Assembly: GCF_000499845.2 (NCBI RefSeq)
Contig: NC_023754.2
Location: 24,834,611-24,898,610 of the forward strand
Length of the DNA: 64,000 bases
From: Phaseolus vulgaris
Taxonomy: Eukaryota; Streptophyta; Magnoliopsida; Fabales; Fabaceae
Reading direction: 5' to 3'
Part shown: positions 26,266-40,201 of the stretch, piece after piece
Position numbering within the stretch: position 1 is the first letter of the stretch
How the letters are laid out: every line of letters starts with the position of its first letter
The notes under the pieces: model-generated
Database searches by the model: none
Seen by the model: only the letters and a program-made list of their open reading frames with translations
What the model was told of the DNA's origin: nothing
Translations under genes and position numbers: made by a program

Positions 26266-28381
26266 TTTCTTCTTCAATTGTTGTGTACAAGAGACAGAGA
26301 ATGGGAGAGAAGAAGGTGGTGAAATGAGATAGATGCTGTGTTGTTGTTCTTTAGCTACTTTTTGCATGCACCTCGCTAACCAGCCTTCACCACATGACTA
26401 CACCAACCACCAATCGCACTTTTTCAAGAACTAAATTCATCCATTATTAAATAACTATTAATTCTACAACTGAAAATAATATAATAAAATCATTTTCGTG
26501 TTTTTTTTTAAATCTTCAATTTTCTTTAAAGCTGAACTTTTATAAACTATAGTCTTCAATTTCTCTTTAAAATTGAAATTTAAAAAACTATGTGTCATGG
26601 ACAAATAGATACACAACATAGACAGATTTTCCACCAAAAAGCAATAGAACTATATCCAGAAGTGATAAAGAAATTTGAGCCCAAGAGTTTAGAGAGATTT
26701 ATGACGTCATTAATTCAGGCATATTGAATATTGGAATTGCAGATAATGGACTAAAAAAGAATCTTAATGAAAACTGTATTTTTTATTTATTTATGTCCTA
26801 AAAATAGAAAAATGGGTCTGAATAAATTGACAAATCTAAATAATTCTGAAGACAGTATAATGAAAAGGTGATTTTAGAAGCAGCAGTGAAAGGCATATGG
26901 AATATGCGGGGAGATTATCCTGATGCTTGGATTTGGTTTAGCGCCAAACAGTTTTCAAAGTTTTAGGTTCCCTGGTTGTGTCCAAATAGGTACCAAACAT
27001 GTACCTGAAGAAGGGGGAGGTGATTAGTACCCTCATCTCATGCTCTTCTTTTATTGGTTTGTAAAAGCCTCCTCTCATGTATCAGCCACAAATGAAGAGG
27101 CCCACTCTCTATGTTGTTGCAGAAATAGAGAAAAAGGCAGATCAATGCAATTATGTACTCCTTTTTTGGAAACTTAGATTAAAATATTTGTTATTGAAAT
27201 CAATTAGCTAAAGACAAGTAGACAACTCAATGAAACCTGTTGAGAGTGCAAATTGCAGACACCAAACCTTTCAACTACAATGCCAATGATCCAATGATGA
27301 AGTTATGCCCTGCTTCTCACACTCAACTCCCTTCTTTAGATCATATCATTGCCTCAATTATTTCACAAAATACCAGGAATCTATCCTCATCAAAATCCCA
27401 CGGCCACCCACCTCTGGTTTTGAGCTGGATAATTTTTAAACAACATGTAACTCATCAATATTTCATTTTATTTATTTAGAAGATGTATTTTAAAACACAA
27501 TTTTAATTATGTTTTTTCAAATTTAGGGTGAAGTTGTACTCTTGGAAACACAATTTTAATATTTTTATTTTACAATAATTATAGTTACAAATACATTTTT
27601 GACCCTTTAAATTTAAACTAAAACTTCGTTTGTAAGCAATATTTTAGTGAAATTAAAAACACTATGATTATGCTTACAAACACAAATTTACCATACTATG
27701 GAAAGAAAACAAAAATTAAACTTCTAAAACCTGACTTTTAAATAAATTCAAAGGGATAATATTAAAATCTTGCTACAAAACCAAACTTCAACATAAAAAT
27801 AATAATTAATAACAGCGGCGTAATGACAAAGACTTTATCTAGATAACCTTTACTATAAATACTTTCAAGAAGAAAATAAGATTATGCTAAATTCAACTTC
27901 TCCCATAAACTAAAATCAACTCAACTCTTAACAAATTAAATGAGAACATAGTTATGGAAATTGATTTTAACTTCTTATTTTCTTTTTCTAAAAACATTAT
28001 AACAAAGATTGTGTAAACAGTACTCAAACCTAGTTCAGCAGCTACGAAGTAACAAAAAATCAGCCATGAGTAGATTTAGTGAAACAAATATTGTACTACC
28101 TCGCACAGTTCATTTACAAGTCATCCTCAAATACTTTTATTACTTAAACCTACAAAGACACAATAAACCGCATGTAGCTCATTAAGCAATTTATTTATCT
28201 ACAAATTTCAAAGGACGATAATAAAATTACAGCAAGAAAACATCGAAGTCTGCGTGAAATTATAGTCCCATCATGATAAAAACTAAGAACTATTACAATA
28301 CACAACTGCTAAATTGAAATGCCACATTGCAACGTGCGCGACTTAACACATTTGCACACTTCAGGTGCATTGTTCCCAGGG
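26266..28381. other. Intergenic: VTC4-type promoter side and 3' flank of the MO25-like gene
   Basis: The bases just above 26265 are CT/GA-rich and form the leader of the VTC4-type gene; its promoter must lie in about 26270-27400. The part adjoining 28381 is the 3' UTR of the next minus-strand gene. Between them is AT-rich DNA with no coding motif. Confidence 0.6.
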
Positions 28382-31300
28382 TTAAAGAGCTTCGATTTCC
28401 TTCATCACTTGAGCTTTGTCAGCTTCAAATTGTTCATCCTCTGCACAATCACAACAAATATGAGATCATGAGAAACTGATAATTGATACCACAAATGCAA
28501 CTAAACTATCAAGAGGTGGCATCACTTACCTTTATCAATTTTGAAGTCTTCCAATAGTCTCAGCATCTTACTTTTGTTTGCGACAAATATACTTATTATA
28601 TCAGCTGGTTTATGTTGGTTAGCAGCAAATAACTGACATGACAAACAAATATCAATAAACAGATGATTCTGAACAGTAGTTTCCAAATGTTCTAAATGTG
28701 TGCTATAATGTTATTATAGTAATACCTTGAAAACATGAAATGCTTCAATCTGTATGCTCTTGCTTGACTCCTGTAGAAAGAATTCCGTACCGACCATTAG
28801 AATCCACTTTATGCACATACCAAGGTTCTTAATTTTTCCTCCAATATAGAATACTATCATCAGAACTTATTTGAACATTAGTATTATAATCTTGACAAAC
28901 TATAATAGTACTAGGGTGAAGATATTTTGATGGAACTGATGCACTTTCACAGGTTAAAAACAGCAAAATATATCAAGTATGAATAAGGATTGGCAGACAC
29001 AGACATAAAATATATCCAGTATGCACAAGGATTGACAGACACATACAGGAAGCGCAAAAAAAAAAGTAAGGTACATAATAAGACATGCATTTAAGTGTAA
29101 AGGGCTCATACTCTAAGAAGATTCATTAAAATCCTCAAGTTGTCTCTTGAGCTCACATATCGTGTCATTACTGCTGAATTTGTACGATCAAGTAATATAT
29201 CTCCCAACAACTGTTTAAGAGAAAGAAATCAACTCAGCGATCATATATACATCATATTAAATAGACAAGACTGTAAAGACCAAAACTCCAACATTTGGGG
29301 CGGGAGGGGAGCAAAGAAAATTCAATAGCAGAGTGACTGTTGGCTACCTGTGCTATTTTCTGGAAAATTCATAGGTCAAATGAACTACAGATGCATGCAT
29401 GAACAGGCAAAGATACTACACAAAGGAAATCCCTAGGAGAGTATCTATTGACTAGCTGTGATACTTTTGATTACAATTTTCAGGAAAATTCACAGGTCAC
29501 TTGAACAACAAATGTATACACAAACAGGTGAAGGCTTCTCAAACAAAAATTTAAGTTTTCAACAGACAAAAGTTATAGTTGAAATCAAAGTTAAATTATA
29601 TGGACAAACCAAAAAAATTATATAGAACCTTGACAGCTTGGCGCCTTGTAATATAGTTGGAAGATTCCAACAGCTTAGTGTTATATTCCGCAAAAAACTG
29701 AAAGCAGAAATAACAAAGTATTAGTTGATGAATAGTGGACATTAACTACTTGAATAAACTAGGTACAAATAAAACATATTAATGTAAACTGAAAACCAGT
29801 ATGTAAGCAGCACAAAGTTTTAAAACAAATCTTTTAAAAAAAGTAATATTTTAAAAAATCCTTAAATGTAGTGAATAAACATGCTTGTGCGGTTAATGAT
29901 CATATAAAAATATTAAACACATAGTTAATAACTACAAACAAATATGACTGTTTGATAGAAAATATATTCATCCACAACACATGCAGAATAATTTTCTAGA
30001 AGTGCCTATCTGTTATCAGTTCAGAAATCAATACTTAGAAGTTAGAAGCAAAGAAACAAAAAATATAAATCTACTAGGGCCATGTCACATGAATGAAAAG
30101 GATAAAATCTAAAATCGTAATTACAACTTGAGTTTCTAGATTTGTTTGTCAGTTTATTAGGCATTAACCTATCAAAATAAGCTGTTATATGAGAACCTTT
30201 GTAAATACAAAATATCACTCATGCATATTATTTGGCAATAGAATGTTAGAAAAACATAAAGGCGGCATCGAAGTGTATACACTAAAATTGAAATGCTACT
30301 TTATACATTGGTTAAACTTTGAAGGAAGAACCTACCCATTCATAATTCTTGGAGAGGAATTCGGCTACAGTAGATTTATGTCTTGTCAAGAGCTCCTGAG
30401 ACAACAAAAGAATATACGGCATGAACTCTGTTGAAAATATGTGAATTGCACAAAATAAGGAATTTGTAAACACAAGTTCTTTCACACAAAATGCACCTTA
30501 AAGGTAGCTGCAGCATCCGCAGCAATGTCAAAATTTGGGAGTTGGATATAGTCAAAGAATTTCTTCATACGAGGTGAGTTGAGAACATATCTGATATAAA
30601 ACCATGGAGAATTAAGCAACACTATAGTTATGATGAGAGGGAAAATTATATATCCTGGGTCATTTTTCCTTTTCTAATTCAAGTGTTCAGTTTTTTTACA
30701 TGAGCTTCACACACAGCACCATTCTCATTTGGCATGAATCTAGAAGGGCACTTATATGAAAAGTATAGGGAACAAAAGAACCAGTACATGACTAAGAAAT
30801 GCAGTACTATTTTAACATAGATTACAACCCTAACAGCTTTCTAGCAGTCACCAATCATTAATAGCTTTGAGCTTGACAGCACACACAACAAAATGAATTT
30901 ATCACATTATTTTTCCTTACTTTGCAACAATCTGATGTCGTATGCACTCCCTCAGCATTGCACCATAGTGTAAAGCCATATCTGTGTTTTCATAGCTGAA
31001 AGGCAGCATTTGTTAGTCAGTTAGATACTAGAATTAGAATCAATACCAGGATAAGCATAACATATTGACAGCCATAGTGAGACACGTAAGAAATAACAAA
31101 GACATCGGAATATGGTAAGCAAAGACATATAAATCACAAAACTAAATTTACAAAAATCCAGTGATCATGACGTGGCATTATCATGCCTAATTTATTAGAT
31201 ATTAAATTTTCAAGGTTGATCAAAAAAATTGATTTACATTCATTTGATTAAGCAGAAAAAAATTGATGTCACCCAATATTCTCTTACCCGACTATCAAGA

Positions 31301-32331
31301 CATCCATGAGATCCAGATTTTTCTCCAGGTAATCAGATGCAATCAACTTAAACTGAACCTGTTGCCTTTGTAAATTTGCAACAACTTGAGTGGCATCTTT
31401 TCTGGCCTGCAAAAAGTCACAGTCTCCAGGTTAGCAATTAGTAAACAATAGCATAATCAGGAAGTCTCATAAATTTCATTAATACCTCCAAATTCAATTT
31501 TGGAAGACATTTGATAAACAGACGCAAAGTATCCTCCTTAAAGAACTCCTGAGTCAACTGTGCACAAGCTTCCGCAACTGGTTCAGAATCACTGTTTCCA
31601 TACAGGATTTGTTTGAGTTCCCTGATGTTTTTAAACAGCTCGGACATTTGCTGTAAGATGGATCACACAAACATCATAAACATCAAACAAGAACTGCCAA
31701 CTTCCCCGCACAAGAAACCAAGATCCAATGAAAAATTATCAAACAAAATAACTTCATCAGTTCCAATTTGCTCACAAATTTCACTACAGCTCTGATAATG
31801 CATGATGATGATAGCATGTCAAGTTCAATAACACTAAGTTCTATCCGGCCAAACCGAACAAACCAACAAAATTTGCAATATTAAAATCAGAGCATTAACC
31901 ACCAACAATTGAACTATTAAATAGCAACTTAACACCAATTACAGTTTAATCGTGTATATACTCTAGTTAGAAATATGGTGATTGACAAATCAAGGCTCTA
32001 AATTCCACTGGATGGTGACTTATTATACATGCATTGGGAATTCAAGGCAGAACTTCTTGCTTATTTTATTTTTCCAGCTAACAAGCACAATTACAGAGTT
32101 AGTTGAGATCAGACACCCGTAAAATGAGCAATTGAAAAACATATCAAAAAAATGAGCAATTGAAAAAACATAACAAAGAAATGCGATCTAAAAATAAGAA
32201 AACAAGTTAACCTTCTCTTCTCTCTTGCTTTCTCGGGTTTCAGAGTTCCGATCAACAACGAGTAGAAGATCTCTGGTGTGACGCACTACATCTGCAGGAG
32301 TGCGAGGTTTAGACTTGAAGAGACCCTTCAT
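28382..32331 (-). CDS. MO25-like scaffold protein (CAB39 family)
   Basis: Eleven exons, minus strand: 32331-32212, 31650-31486, 31406-31288, 30995-30921, 30590-30497, 30395-30336, 29697-29629, 29210-29112, 28770-28726, 28632-28530, 28440-28382; 335 aa, near the usual ~340. MO25 proteins are all-helical, armadillo-like repeat adaptors that bind and activate STE20/germinal-centre kinases; the fungal relative Hym1 acts in cell polarity and division (family knowledge). Recognisable segments include [20 protein letters not shown] at the N-terminus, [17 protein letters not shown] (about 57-73), [22 protein letters not shown] (mid-protein, shown by its parts), [49 protein letters not shown] and [12 protein letters not shown]. 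No signal peptide or membrane segment; cytosolic. The reading frame is clean through every junction. Partner kinase cannot be read from sequence. Confidence 0.95.
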
Positions 32332-33779
32332 CTTCTGAAAGTGTTGTGTTTAATCTTCTCTTTTCTCTCAAATCACACACTCTGGTTAGGGTTTGTGATT
32401 TGCCCGAAGGAAGTGGAAGGAAAGAGCAAAATAAGAGCAAGATGAATCTGGATATTTAATTGTTTCCAATTATAATGGTTATTTATTCATTTATTTAGGT
32501 CTGAGATTTTTGTTGGAAAATTAAAGAGGAACTGAACATGGATAGAAGAAAAGGATGAGGTCGAGAGGTATTGGACCGAACACTGCTACCGGATAAACAA
32601 CCCTGCTTTCGTAATTCATCTCATCTTTATTTACTCTACTGCTGTCACAAGGAACCAAATTAACAAAACAACACTTCAATACCATCACTGTCAAACCTGT
32701 AATATTTTTTAATATATAATTCCAATCATAATCAAATCTTAATATATACATTAAATTATTACAAATTATGTTTAGATTTTAAGAATTAAAATATTTGCAA
32801 GTTTTTTTTATAGAAGAGATAATTGAAAGAGAATATATAAGGTGAGAGATAATGTGAGTTATATAAAGTAAAACATAAAAGAAAATTCCTTCTGAGACAA
32901 AAGATAATTAAGAATATATTTTTTTAAACTAAAAGATATATTTGTTTATATGATTAAATAACAATAAAAAATAGAAAAAAATATATTTTGATACCATAGA
33001 ATTAACTCCCATTTAATTGCAGTGACTGTGCATATGTGTTCATCCACATCCATTCATTCTGTGGATTCCTTTGGTTGCACCTTCTTTACTTTTGTATTCA
33101 TTCTTCTTCTTCTTCTTCAATGCATTGATCTTTCTAATTAAATTGACCTTTTCATCTTCTAATTTGGTCTTGCAAGGAAGGTTGTTTGTTCTTAACTTTA
33201 ACTTGTTTCTATGGAAGGCTCTCATAACAAATTTTAGACCAAATTTAATGTTTTAAATTTTAGCTAAACTATTTTTAACTAAAAATATGACCTAAATCAA
33301 TCTGTCTCTTCCTTTCTATATTCAGATTTATTAGTTGTAGCCTTGTATATCTCCATCAATTTTTCTTATTTTAATATGATTGTTCCATACTCTAACCACA
33401 ACATTTTATTTAAAATCTGTATTATTGAATTGTATTTCATATCATTTTAACTGTTTCATAGTATATGTTAATCCATATCATTTCCTTTTTTATTGACAAA
33501 TTGTAGAGTGACTCAAGTTTTACATTGACTAGAAATATTATTCTAGGTGTTAGAAGATACATGCAGAAGAATAAATGTATTTCATTAACATTGTGAGATA
33601 AAAGGGAAGAGAATACATACAGCATGAAAGGCCATGCAGAAGGGTGATTAGGATAAGTAATATTACCCTTTAAACTTATGGTAGGTTTTTATGAGTTTAT
33701 GTTTAAAATTATTAATCAGAAACTGATTTTGTTAAAATATCAGTTTAAGCTGGAAGAGAAATTAACTTGAAAACTCGGC
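32332..33779. other. Intergenic, promoter side of the MO25-like gene
   Basis: A CT-rich leader lies just above 32331. Beyond it is AT-rich DNA. Frames at 32521-32751, 33040-33256 and 33437-33625 carry no family motif and overlap each other on opposite strands. No gene seen. Confidence 0.6.
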
Positions 33780-34370
33780 GAGAACAGTGACAATGTCGCG
33801 GTATTCTATTTTGTACTACTCCTTAAAACGACTTTTTGTTTACGTGAATAACAAGCAACAATATTTGATTTTGATCCAAGGTAAACACAAAAGTCGATGG
33901 TGGATTTTCTGTCATCAACATCACTACCACAGTCTGCATCACTAAAGACAAGAATGACAGTGGAACTGTTGCATTTTATGAGTAAGCCATGGGTTAAAGT
34001 TCCGTAATGTAAGATACCCGTAACTGCTTTCTAGTGATGTTCTCGATGATTGTTCTAGTGATGTTCTCGAGGATTGTGCATGAATTGTATCCCGCTAACA
34101 AAATTATATTGAGGTATATATAACCTCTATTGTGTAAACCTTAATCCAGAAAGAATGCAACATGAGGACCTAAAATCAAGCTTATGTTTGTTATAAGGAC
34201 GAATGAGAGAGTAGCAAATACATCTAAATGTCTTAAACTTAGTATAATCAGGAACATAATTAATCAATAATTTATAAGGAGTTTTATTGTTAATGACAGA
34301 AGAAGATAATAAGTTAATAATTTTCACAAAGAGTTATGAAGACTTCGACTCATAATTTAACAGGTAAAGA
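33780..34370 (-). pseudogene. Ty1/copia pol remnant: integrase end and RNase H
   Basis: Minus strand. At 34327-34127 an open stretch reads LPSSVINNKTPY-like copia integrase, here SSSVINNKTPYKLL, then PDYTKFKTF and IRPYNKHKLDFRS. At about 33960-33800 a second block reads SDADCGSDVDDRKST, FCVYLGSKSN, SRKQKVVLRSSTK, which is the copia RNase H region. Most of the reverse transcriptase between them is missing, and stops interrupt the frame, so the element is dead and internally deleted. Confidence 0.85.
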
Positions 34371-34559
34371 AGCATAAGTAAGAATTGTTGAACCCATGTC
34401 TGCAAGTGTCATTATTTAGTAATATTTTATGTAAAAAAAAAACTAGGTATTTATGGATTTAATTATCCAATCTGAATTTGTGAAGAATTGAAATTAATGA
34501 TATATTTTGAATTGTGAGAGTAATGAAACAAATAGATCCCAATTTTATGTGAATTACAA

Positions 34560-35040
34560 AAAAGTAAGGAAAGATGGAGCAAAGGAGGATGAATAGATAG
34601 ACAAGAAGCCTTAAACATTCAACAATTCTTGTTCAGGCGAGTCAATCTCGTCTAGATAGAATTGTCCATAGACTAGTGTCAAGGATCGCCAAAGCTCGTC
34701 CAGAACTCGCTCAAGGCTCGCTTGAGAGAGATTACTCTAGAGGTCAACTGTGTCAAGCTCAACCAAGCGCTCAGGTCTCACCTAACTCTCGCGACTCGCT
34801 TTAGCGAAATTGTTCCAGGAAGTGATTTTTTTTTTTTGTAAAAGATGTCACTCATCCAAGCTCAAATTAGGTTTAATACGAAAGTAGGGCGGAGATTGAC
34901 GGACTGAAAGGAAACCCTAAGAAGCAACAACAAAGGAAAAATGTTCTAGATCTTCTTCTCTTGTTTTTCATCATCTTTTAGTGCATGTGATTGTTACCAT
35001 GAGTAGCTAATTCCTTTCTTGTTGGGATTGAATGCAATCT
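34560..35040. mobile_element. Probable LTR-retroelement fragment, class unclear
   Basis: This block is richer in GC than its surroundings (CTCGTCTAG, GCTCAAGGCTCGCTTGAG), and contains CATGAGTAGCTAATTCC followed by TTGTTGGGATTGAATGCAAT, a motif I associate with plant LTR ends. It sits between two parts of a copia remnant as if inserted. No open frame or clean ends were found. Confidence 0.3.
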
Positions 35041-35329
35041 TTTCAAACTCTAGTAAATAAAAAGTTTCCTAAATAGTTGAAGAGTTAATCTTTTTGGTGC
35101 ATCAATATCAATTAGGTCAGAATATTGTATGTTTTTGTTTATCCAAAATACATTCAGACGAGGGTGAAGAATTAATCTTTTACTTTATTTTATTTAATTT
35201 ACATGCAAACTTTATTCAGAAATTTCAATATATTCTGAATTAAACTTATGTACATATTTCAATATTTAGTGAAAGTTAGTCATTAAAATTTGAAAATATC
35301 TGTTACTTGTGGGTTTGATATCCATATTT

Positions 35330-35575
35330 TGAGACAAACCATTACTTCTGACTCTATACACTTGCCAAAATAAGTCAACAAATATATAATATCTTGCACA
35401 ATTTGAAGCATAAATCGGGGATGGTCCCTAAATATCAATGAAAACTAATTGTAAAGGTTCAATACATTAAGTATAAAATGTGTGAGAGGGAAGTTCATGG
35501 GACTTTCCAAGCACGCAAGCATTGCAAAACTGTTTGTGAGAACTGTATTGTATGTTACATGAATTCAAAACACGT
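35330..35575 (-). pseudogene. Ty1/copia integrase N-terminus remnant
   Basis: Minus strand reading gives CNACVLGKSHELPSHTF, then EPLQLVFIDI and, after a stop, GPSPIYASN and RYYIFVD. This is the zinc-finger end (C-x2-C) and start of the catalytic core of copia integrase, with stops. With 33780-34370 it forms one minus-strand element in the correct pol order. Confidence 0.8.
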
Positions 35576-36649
35576 TGTAGTTGTTGTTTGTGGCTATTGT
35601 ATTCATTGGTCAGATGGTGAGACTATTGAGTTCATGAAGGTCTGCAGAGGAGGTGAGGGTATTTGACTCTTTGATTATGAAGATTATCACATAGGACATA
35701 CTCTTGGTGGTTGTGGTCTATTCCTAGCAAAAATTGTGTGGCATCAACAACTTGTGGTCTATAGACACATCTACTCATTTCTCTTTATAGTTATAATGAG
35801 GATGTTTCCTTCCTTATTTTTGTTTGTAAGTTATGCTAGCTAGGATACTGGTATGCATAAGAGATTTTGCTTTTCTTTTGTTATATTTCTTTTTAATGTA
35901 AAATTATGATATATTGACAACTTATTAGTTTCTATAATAATAATTTTAATAGCACGGAAAGATAATAATTCTAATCCCACGGGACGATAATAATTATAAT
36001 CGCATAAGGTAATAATAATTCTTTCATAATAAAATCTCAACATATATTTAAATGTTAATTATAACATATTTAAATAAAAACAATTATGTTTGTTATTTTT
36101 TTATTTTCAAGATAAACTCTCAATAGATTTAAATCATAACATATTTAAATAACAACAATGATGTGGGAACGATAATTATGAGACTTTACTTAAAATTAAA
36201 TCTGTTGTCACCCTTCATATTAAGTAATGACTCAACTAAAGATCTGGTCTTGGGTAACCTTTAAAGTCCCTTCTGCTTGTTTTTTCCTTTTCTCCTGGTT
36301 TGTATATATTCCATTAAACATAAGTGATTTATTTAGGTTGGTCAGACTTCTGGAGGAGGGATTGTTTGTTTCTGTGCGATTTTGTACATGAGTTGGATCA
36401 TCCCTAAAGTGATTCTTATTTATTTATTATTGTTCATAAGAAAATTCACTCTTTTAAATTATTAAAATAAAACATTCTTTTTTTAATGCATTAAATTCAT
36501 TTTTTTTAAATAAAATCAAATCAATGTCACACTCCAATAATGAATAAATGAAGTATGATTTTTTTTTAAAAAAATAATTATTATTTTTATTTATGGCAAG
36601 TGTTGAAGGCAAAAAAAAACTATAGTGGGAAAATAAAAAAAAAAGAATG

Positions 36650-37030
36650 TTCAAAAATAAGGATTTTCCAATGACATGGGACATTCGTTTGAGAATTGTC
36701 ACTGAAGTTGTTGGAGCTTTGTTTTACTTGTACTCTGCTGCTTCTTAGCCTATTTATCATAAAGATATCAAGTCAACAAATATACTTTTGGATGAAAAGT
36801 ATAAAGCAAAAATAACAGACTTTGGTACATCTAGAATGATTTCCAGTGATGTTTCTCACCTTACTACAGTAGTTCAAGAAACATTTGGATACTTGAACCC
36901 TGAATTTTTTTGAACTAGTCAATTCATTGAAAAAAAGTGTATAGCTTTGGAGTAGTTCTTGTTGAACTCTTAACAGGAAAAAAGCCAATAACCCTCCTAA
37001 GTTCAGAGGAAGCCAATAGTTTAGCTTCAT
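36650..37030 (+). pseudogene. Wall-associated-kinase-like fragment, copy 1
   Basis: Reading the plus strand gives [20 protein letters not shown], a stop in place of SQ, then [45 protein letters not shown], a stop, TSQFIEKK and, after a frameshift, [13 protein letters not shown] in parts. These are the catalytic loop (HKDIKSTN, normally H-R-D), DFG and APE-like regions of WAK-family kinases. The N-lobe is absent. Stops and a shift show it is dead. Confidence 0.85.
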
Positions 37031-37459
37031 ATTTCACCCTTCATATTAAGTCATGACTCAACTAAAGATCTGGTCTTTGATAACCTCTAAAGTCCCTTCT
37101 GCTTGTTTTTCCTTTTCTCCTGGTTTGTATATATTTCATTAAACATAAGTGATTTATTTAGGTTGGTCAGACTTCTGGAGGAGGGATTGTTTGTTTATGT
37201 GCGATTTTGTACATGAGTTGGATCATCCCTAAAGTGATTCTTATTTATTTATTATTGTTCATAAGAAAATTCACTCTTTTAAATTATTAAAATAAAACAT
37301 TCTTTTTTTAATATATTAAATTCATTTTTTTAAAATAAAATCAAATCAATGTCACACTCCAATAATGAATAAATGAAGTATGATTTTTTTTTAAAAAATT
37401 ATTATTTTTATTTATGGAAGTGTTGAAGGCTAAAAAAAACTATAGTGGGAAAATAAAAA

Positions 37460-37860
37460 AAAGAATGTTCAAAAATAAGGATTTTCCAATGACATGGGAC
37501 ATTCGTTTGAGAATTGTCACTGAAGTTGTTGGAGCTTTGTTTTACTTGCACTCTGCTGCTTCTTAGCCTATTTATCATAAAGATATCAAGTCAACAAATA
37601 TACTTTTGGATGAAAAGTATAGAGCAAAAGTAACAGACTTTGGTACATCTAGAATGATTTTCAGTGGTGTTACTCACCTTACTACAGTAGTTTAAGGAAC
37701 ATTTGGATACTTGAACCCTGAATTATTTCGAACTAGTCAATTCATTGAAAAAAAGTGTATAGCTTTGGAATAGTTCTTGTTGGACTCTTAACAGGAAAAA
37801 AGCCAATAACCCTCCTAAGTTCAGAGGAAGCCAACAGTTTAGCTTCATATTTCATCATGT
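37460..37860 (+). pseudogene. Wall-associated-kinase-like fragment, copy 2
   Basis: Nearly the same as copy 1 and about 820 bases downstream, with the same stop before [11 protein letters not shown] and the same frameshift after TSQFIEKK. Both copies therefore descend from an already broken fragment by tandem duplication. A further stop replaces Q in [15 protein letters not shown]. Confidence 0.85.
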
Positions 37861-38993
37861 GTGTGGAGCAAGATTGTGTATTTCATATCATTATGAAAGA
37901 GTGATGAAGGAAGGGGAGAAAAATCATATCATGGAATTGTGGTCTATAGTCATAGTTATTCATTTCTCTTTGTAGTTGTAAAAAGTATGTTTCCTTCCTT
38001 GTTGTAGTTTATAAGTTAAGCTAGCTAGGATACTGGTATGCATAAAAGATTTTGGTTTTCTTTTGTTCTATTTCTTTTTAATGTAGAATAGTGATATATT
38101 GACAACTTATTATCTTTTATAATAATAATTTTGATCGCACGGACGATAATAATTCTGATCGCATAGGCAATATTGATTCTTACTGCACAAGGCGATAATA
38201 AATCTGATCGCACATGATGATAATAATTCTTTCAGGATAAAATCTCAACAGAGTTAAATGACGATAATTATAACAAATTTAAATAACAACAATTATATGT
38301 TTTTTTATTTTCATGTTAACATCTCAATAGATTTTAATAATTATAATCATAATATATTTAAATAACAACAATTATATTTGCTTTTTCATTATAAAATCTC
38401 AACAAATTTGAATAATAATTATTATGAGACTTTACTTCAAACTAAATCCATTGTCTGCCACCCTTCATACTGGCTCAACTAAAAGCCTGATCTTGGTTTA
38501 CCACTAAAGTCTCTTATGTTTGTTTTTCCTTTTCTCCTGGTTTGTATGTATTCGATTAAACATAAGTGATTTATTTAGGCAGATCAGACTGTATTTGTTA
38601 TAGTAACAACTTAGTGACAAACTTCTGAGAAGAGGGATTGTTCGTTTCTGTGCGATTTTGTATATGGGTTGGATCACCCATAGAATGGTTCTTATTTATT
38701 TATTATTCCTAATAAAAAAATAACTCTTTTAAATGATTAAAATAAAACTATCTTTTTTTTACATTAAATTTATTTTTTTTAAATAAAATAAAATCAATGT
38801 CACAGTGAAGAAATTTGTGGAGTATGATTTTTTTTTTTTTTAAATAATAATTTTTTTACTTATGAAGAGTGTTGAAGGCTAAAAAAAACTATAGTAGGAA
38901 AATATAGAAAAAAAAATGTTAAAAAGAAATCGAGAATTATTGTTAACCACTAAAGTCCCTTCTACCTGTTTTTCCTTTTCTCTTAGTTTGTAT

Positions 38994-40201
38994 ATTTTTT
39001 TTTATCAACAATAATTACTGAAATTAAAGGAAACATTTAAGGGTGTCCCAACCCATATATCTAAAATACTTTTAAAACAACAACCATCAAATGCTGGACA
39101 CTATGAGTTAGTTCCATAACAATAGAGCTTTTAAAAATCATTCTCTTCTCGTACAACCCCACAAACTGTTATAGACCAGCAGAAAAATCAGTTATTACTA
39201 ACGGGCTACCAGCACTTAGAAGTGCCATAAGCTACCCTAGTAAGCACTCTACAAAAGACCAGCACATAGCTAGGACTACTAAGTCATTTAGCATCTCCTT
39301 TCCGTTCCAGCAAATCTGGACCAGCAGCATTGTCATCTTGATCCTCTTCCCTTCCTAGGATTCTTCTCCCTTCACTTCATTAACCTCTAACACCTTGATT
39401 AGCTGTTCCTATGCTTCCAGCTTTTGTACCATCTTCACCACCTCTAGAGCCTCCCATACCAGAATTCCTTCTATCAGATTCCTTTCCCTGATACTTCGCC
39501 AAAGATGGATAATGTTCGAGGTCTTTTCTGACCTTATCCCTGCTGATCACCTCAAGCTCCCACCAACAGCTGCAAACTTTGACATTGTTGTTAATCCAAC
39601 CAGCTAGGATGTTCATAGCAAACCTCTTCCTTAGACCGGCTCACTTTCCTCGGCAGTTCTGATTTGCACCTTAGCTGCATACTTCAGAACCTTCAAGCTG
39701 CACCAATAGCATCAGAGGCAACCATGCCTTTCAACAAGGATCCAACCTAAGCCTGCTAGGAGACTCTTCCTCTGATTCTGTTTAGGAATCACTATACCAG
39801 CACATCTTTCCAGTACAAAACAGGGTATTTATACCACCTATATACCACCTTATACACAGAGTTCCTACTTGGCTTCTTTGTCGTACAACTTTACCTCCTC
39901 TACATTCTGAACTCTCATACAGTTAACCCTTAATCACCATTTTGCAACTGAATCAGTCCTCCTGCTTAGACTTAGCCAATTTAAGGCTCAAGAGATAAAC
40001 CATAATAGCAGGCTCTCGGACCAAATTACACAATCATTAGCAGACCCTTCTACTCCAACAGGCTCTCTTGGATACACCAACATCACCCAATCACTTAAAG
40101 CTTCTTATACAGATTTGGGGATTCAATACCCAATCTGCATATGAGGACCCTATACTTTAACCACAACCATGATTTGAGCTAAACCATCTGAAAAATCTCT
40201 T
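38994..40201 (-). mobile_element. Retroposed insert with poly-A tail inside the kinase array
   Basis: About 1.2 kb breaks module B between TTAGTTTGTAT (38983-38993) and TTAATTTGTAC (40202-40212), which are likely imperfect target duplications of 11 bases. The left edge is a poly-T run, i.e. a poly-A tail on the minus strand, which points to a LINE-driven insertion. The longest minus-strand frame (39616-39380, 78 aa) has no recognised domain; reverse transcriptase motifs were not seen. It may be a truncated LINE, a SINE-like element or a processed transcript. Confidence 0.6.
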
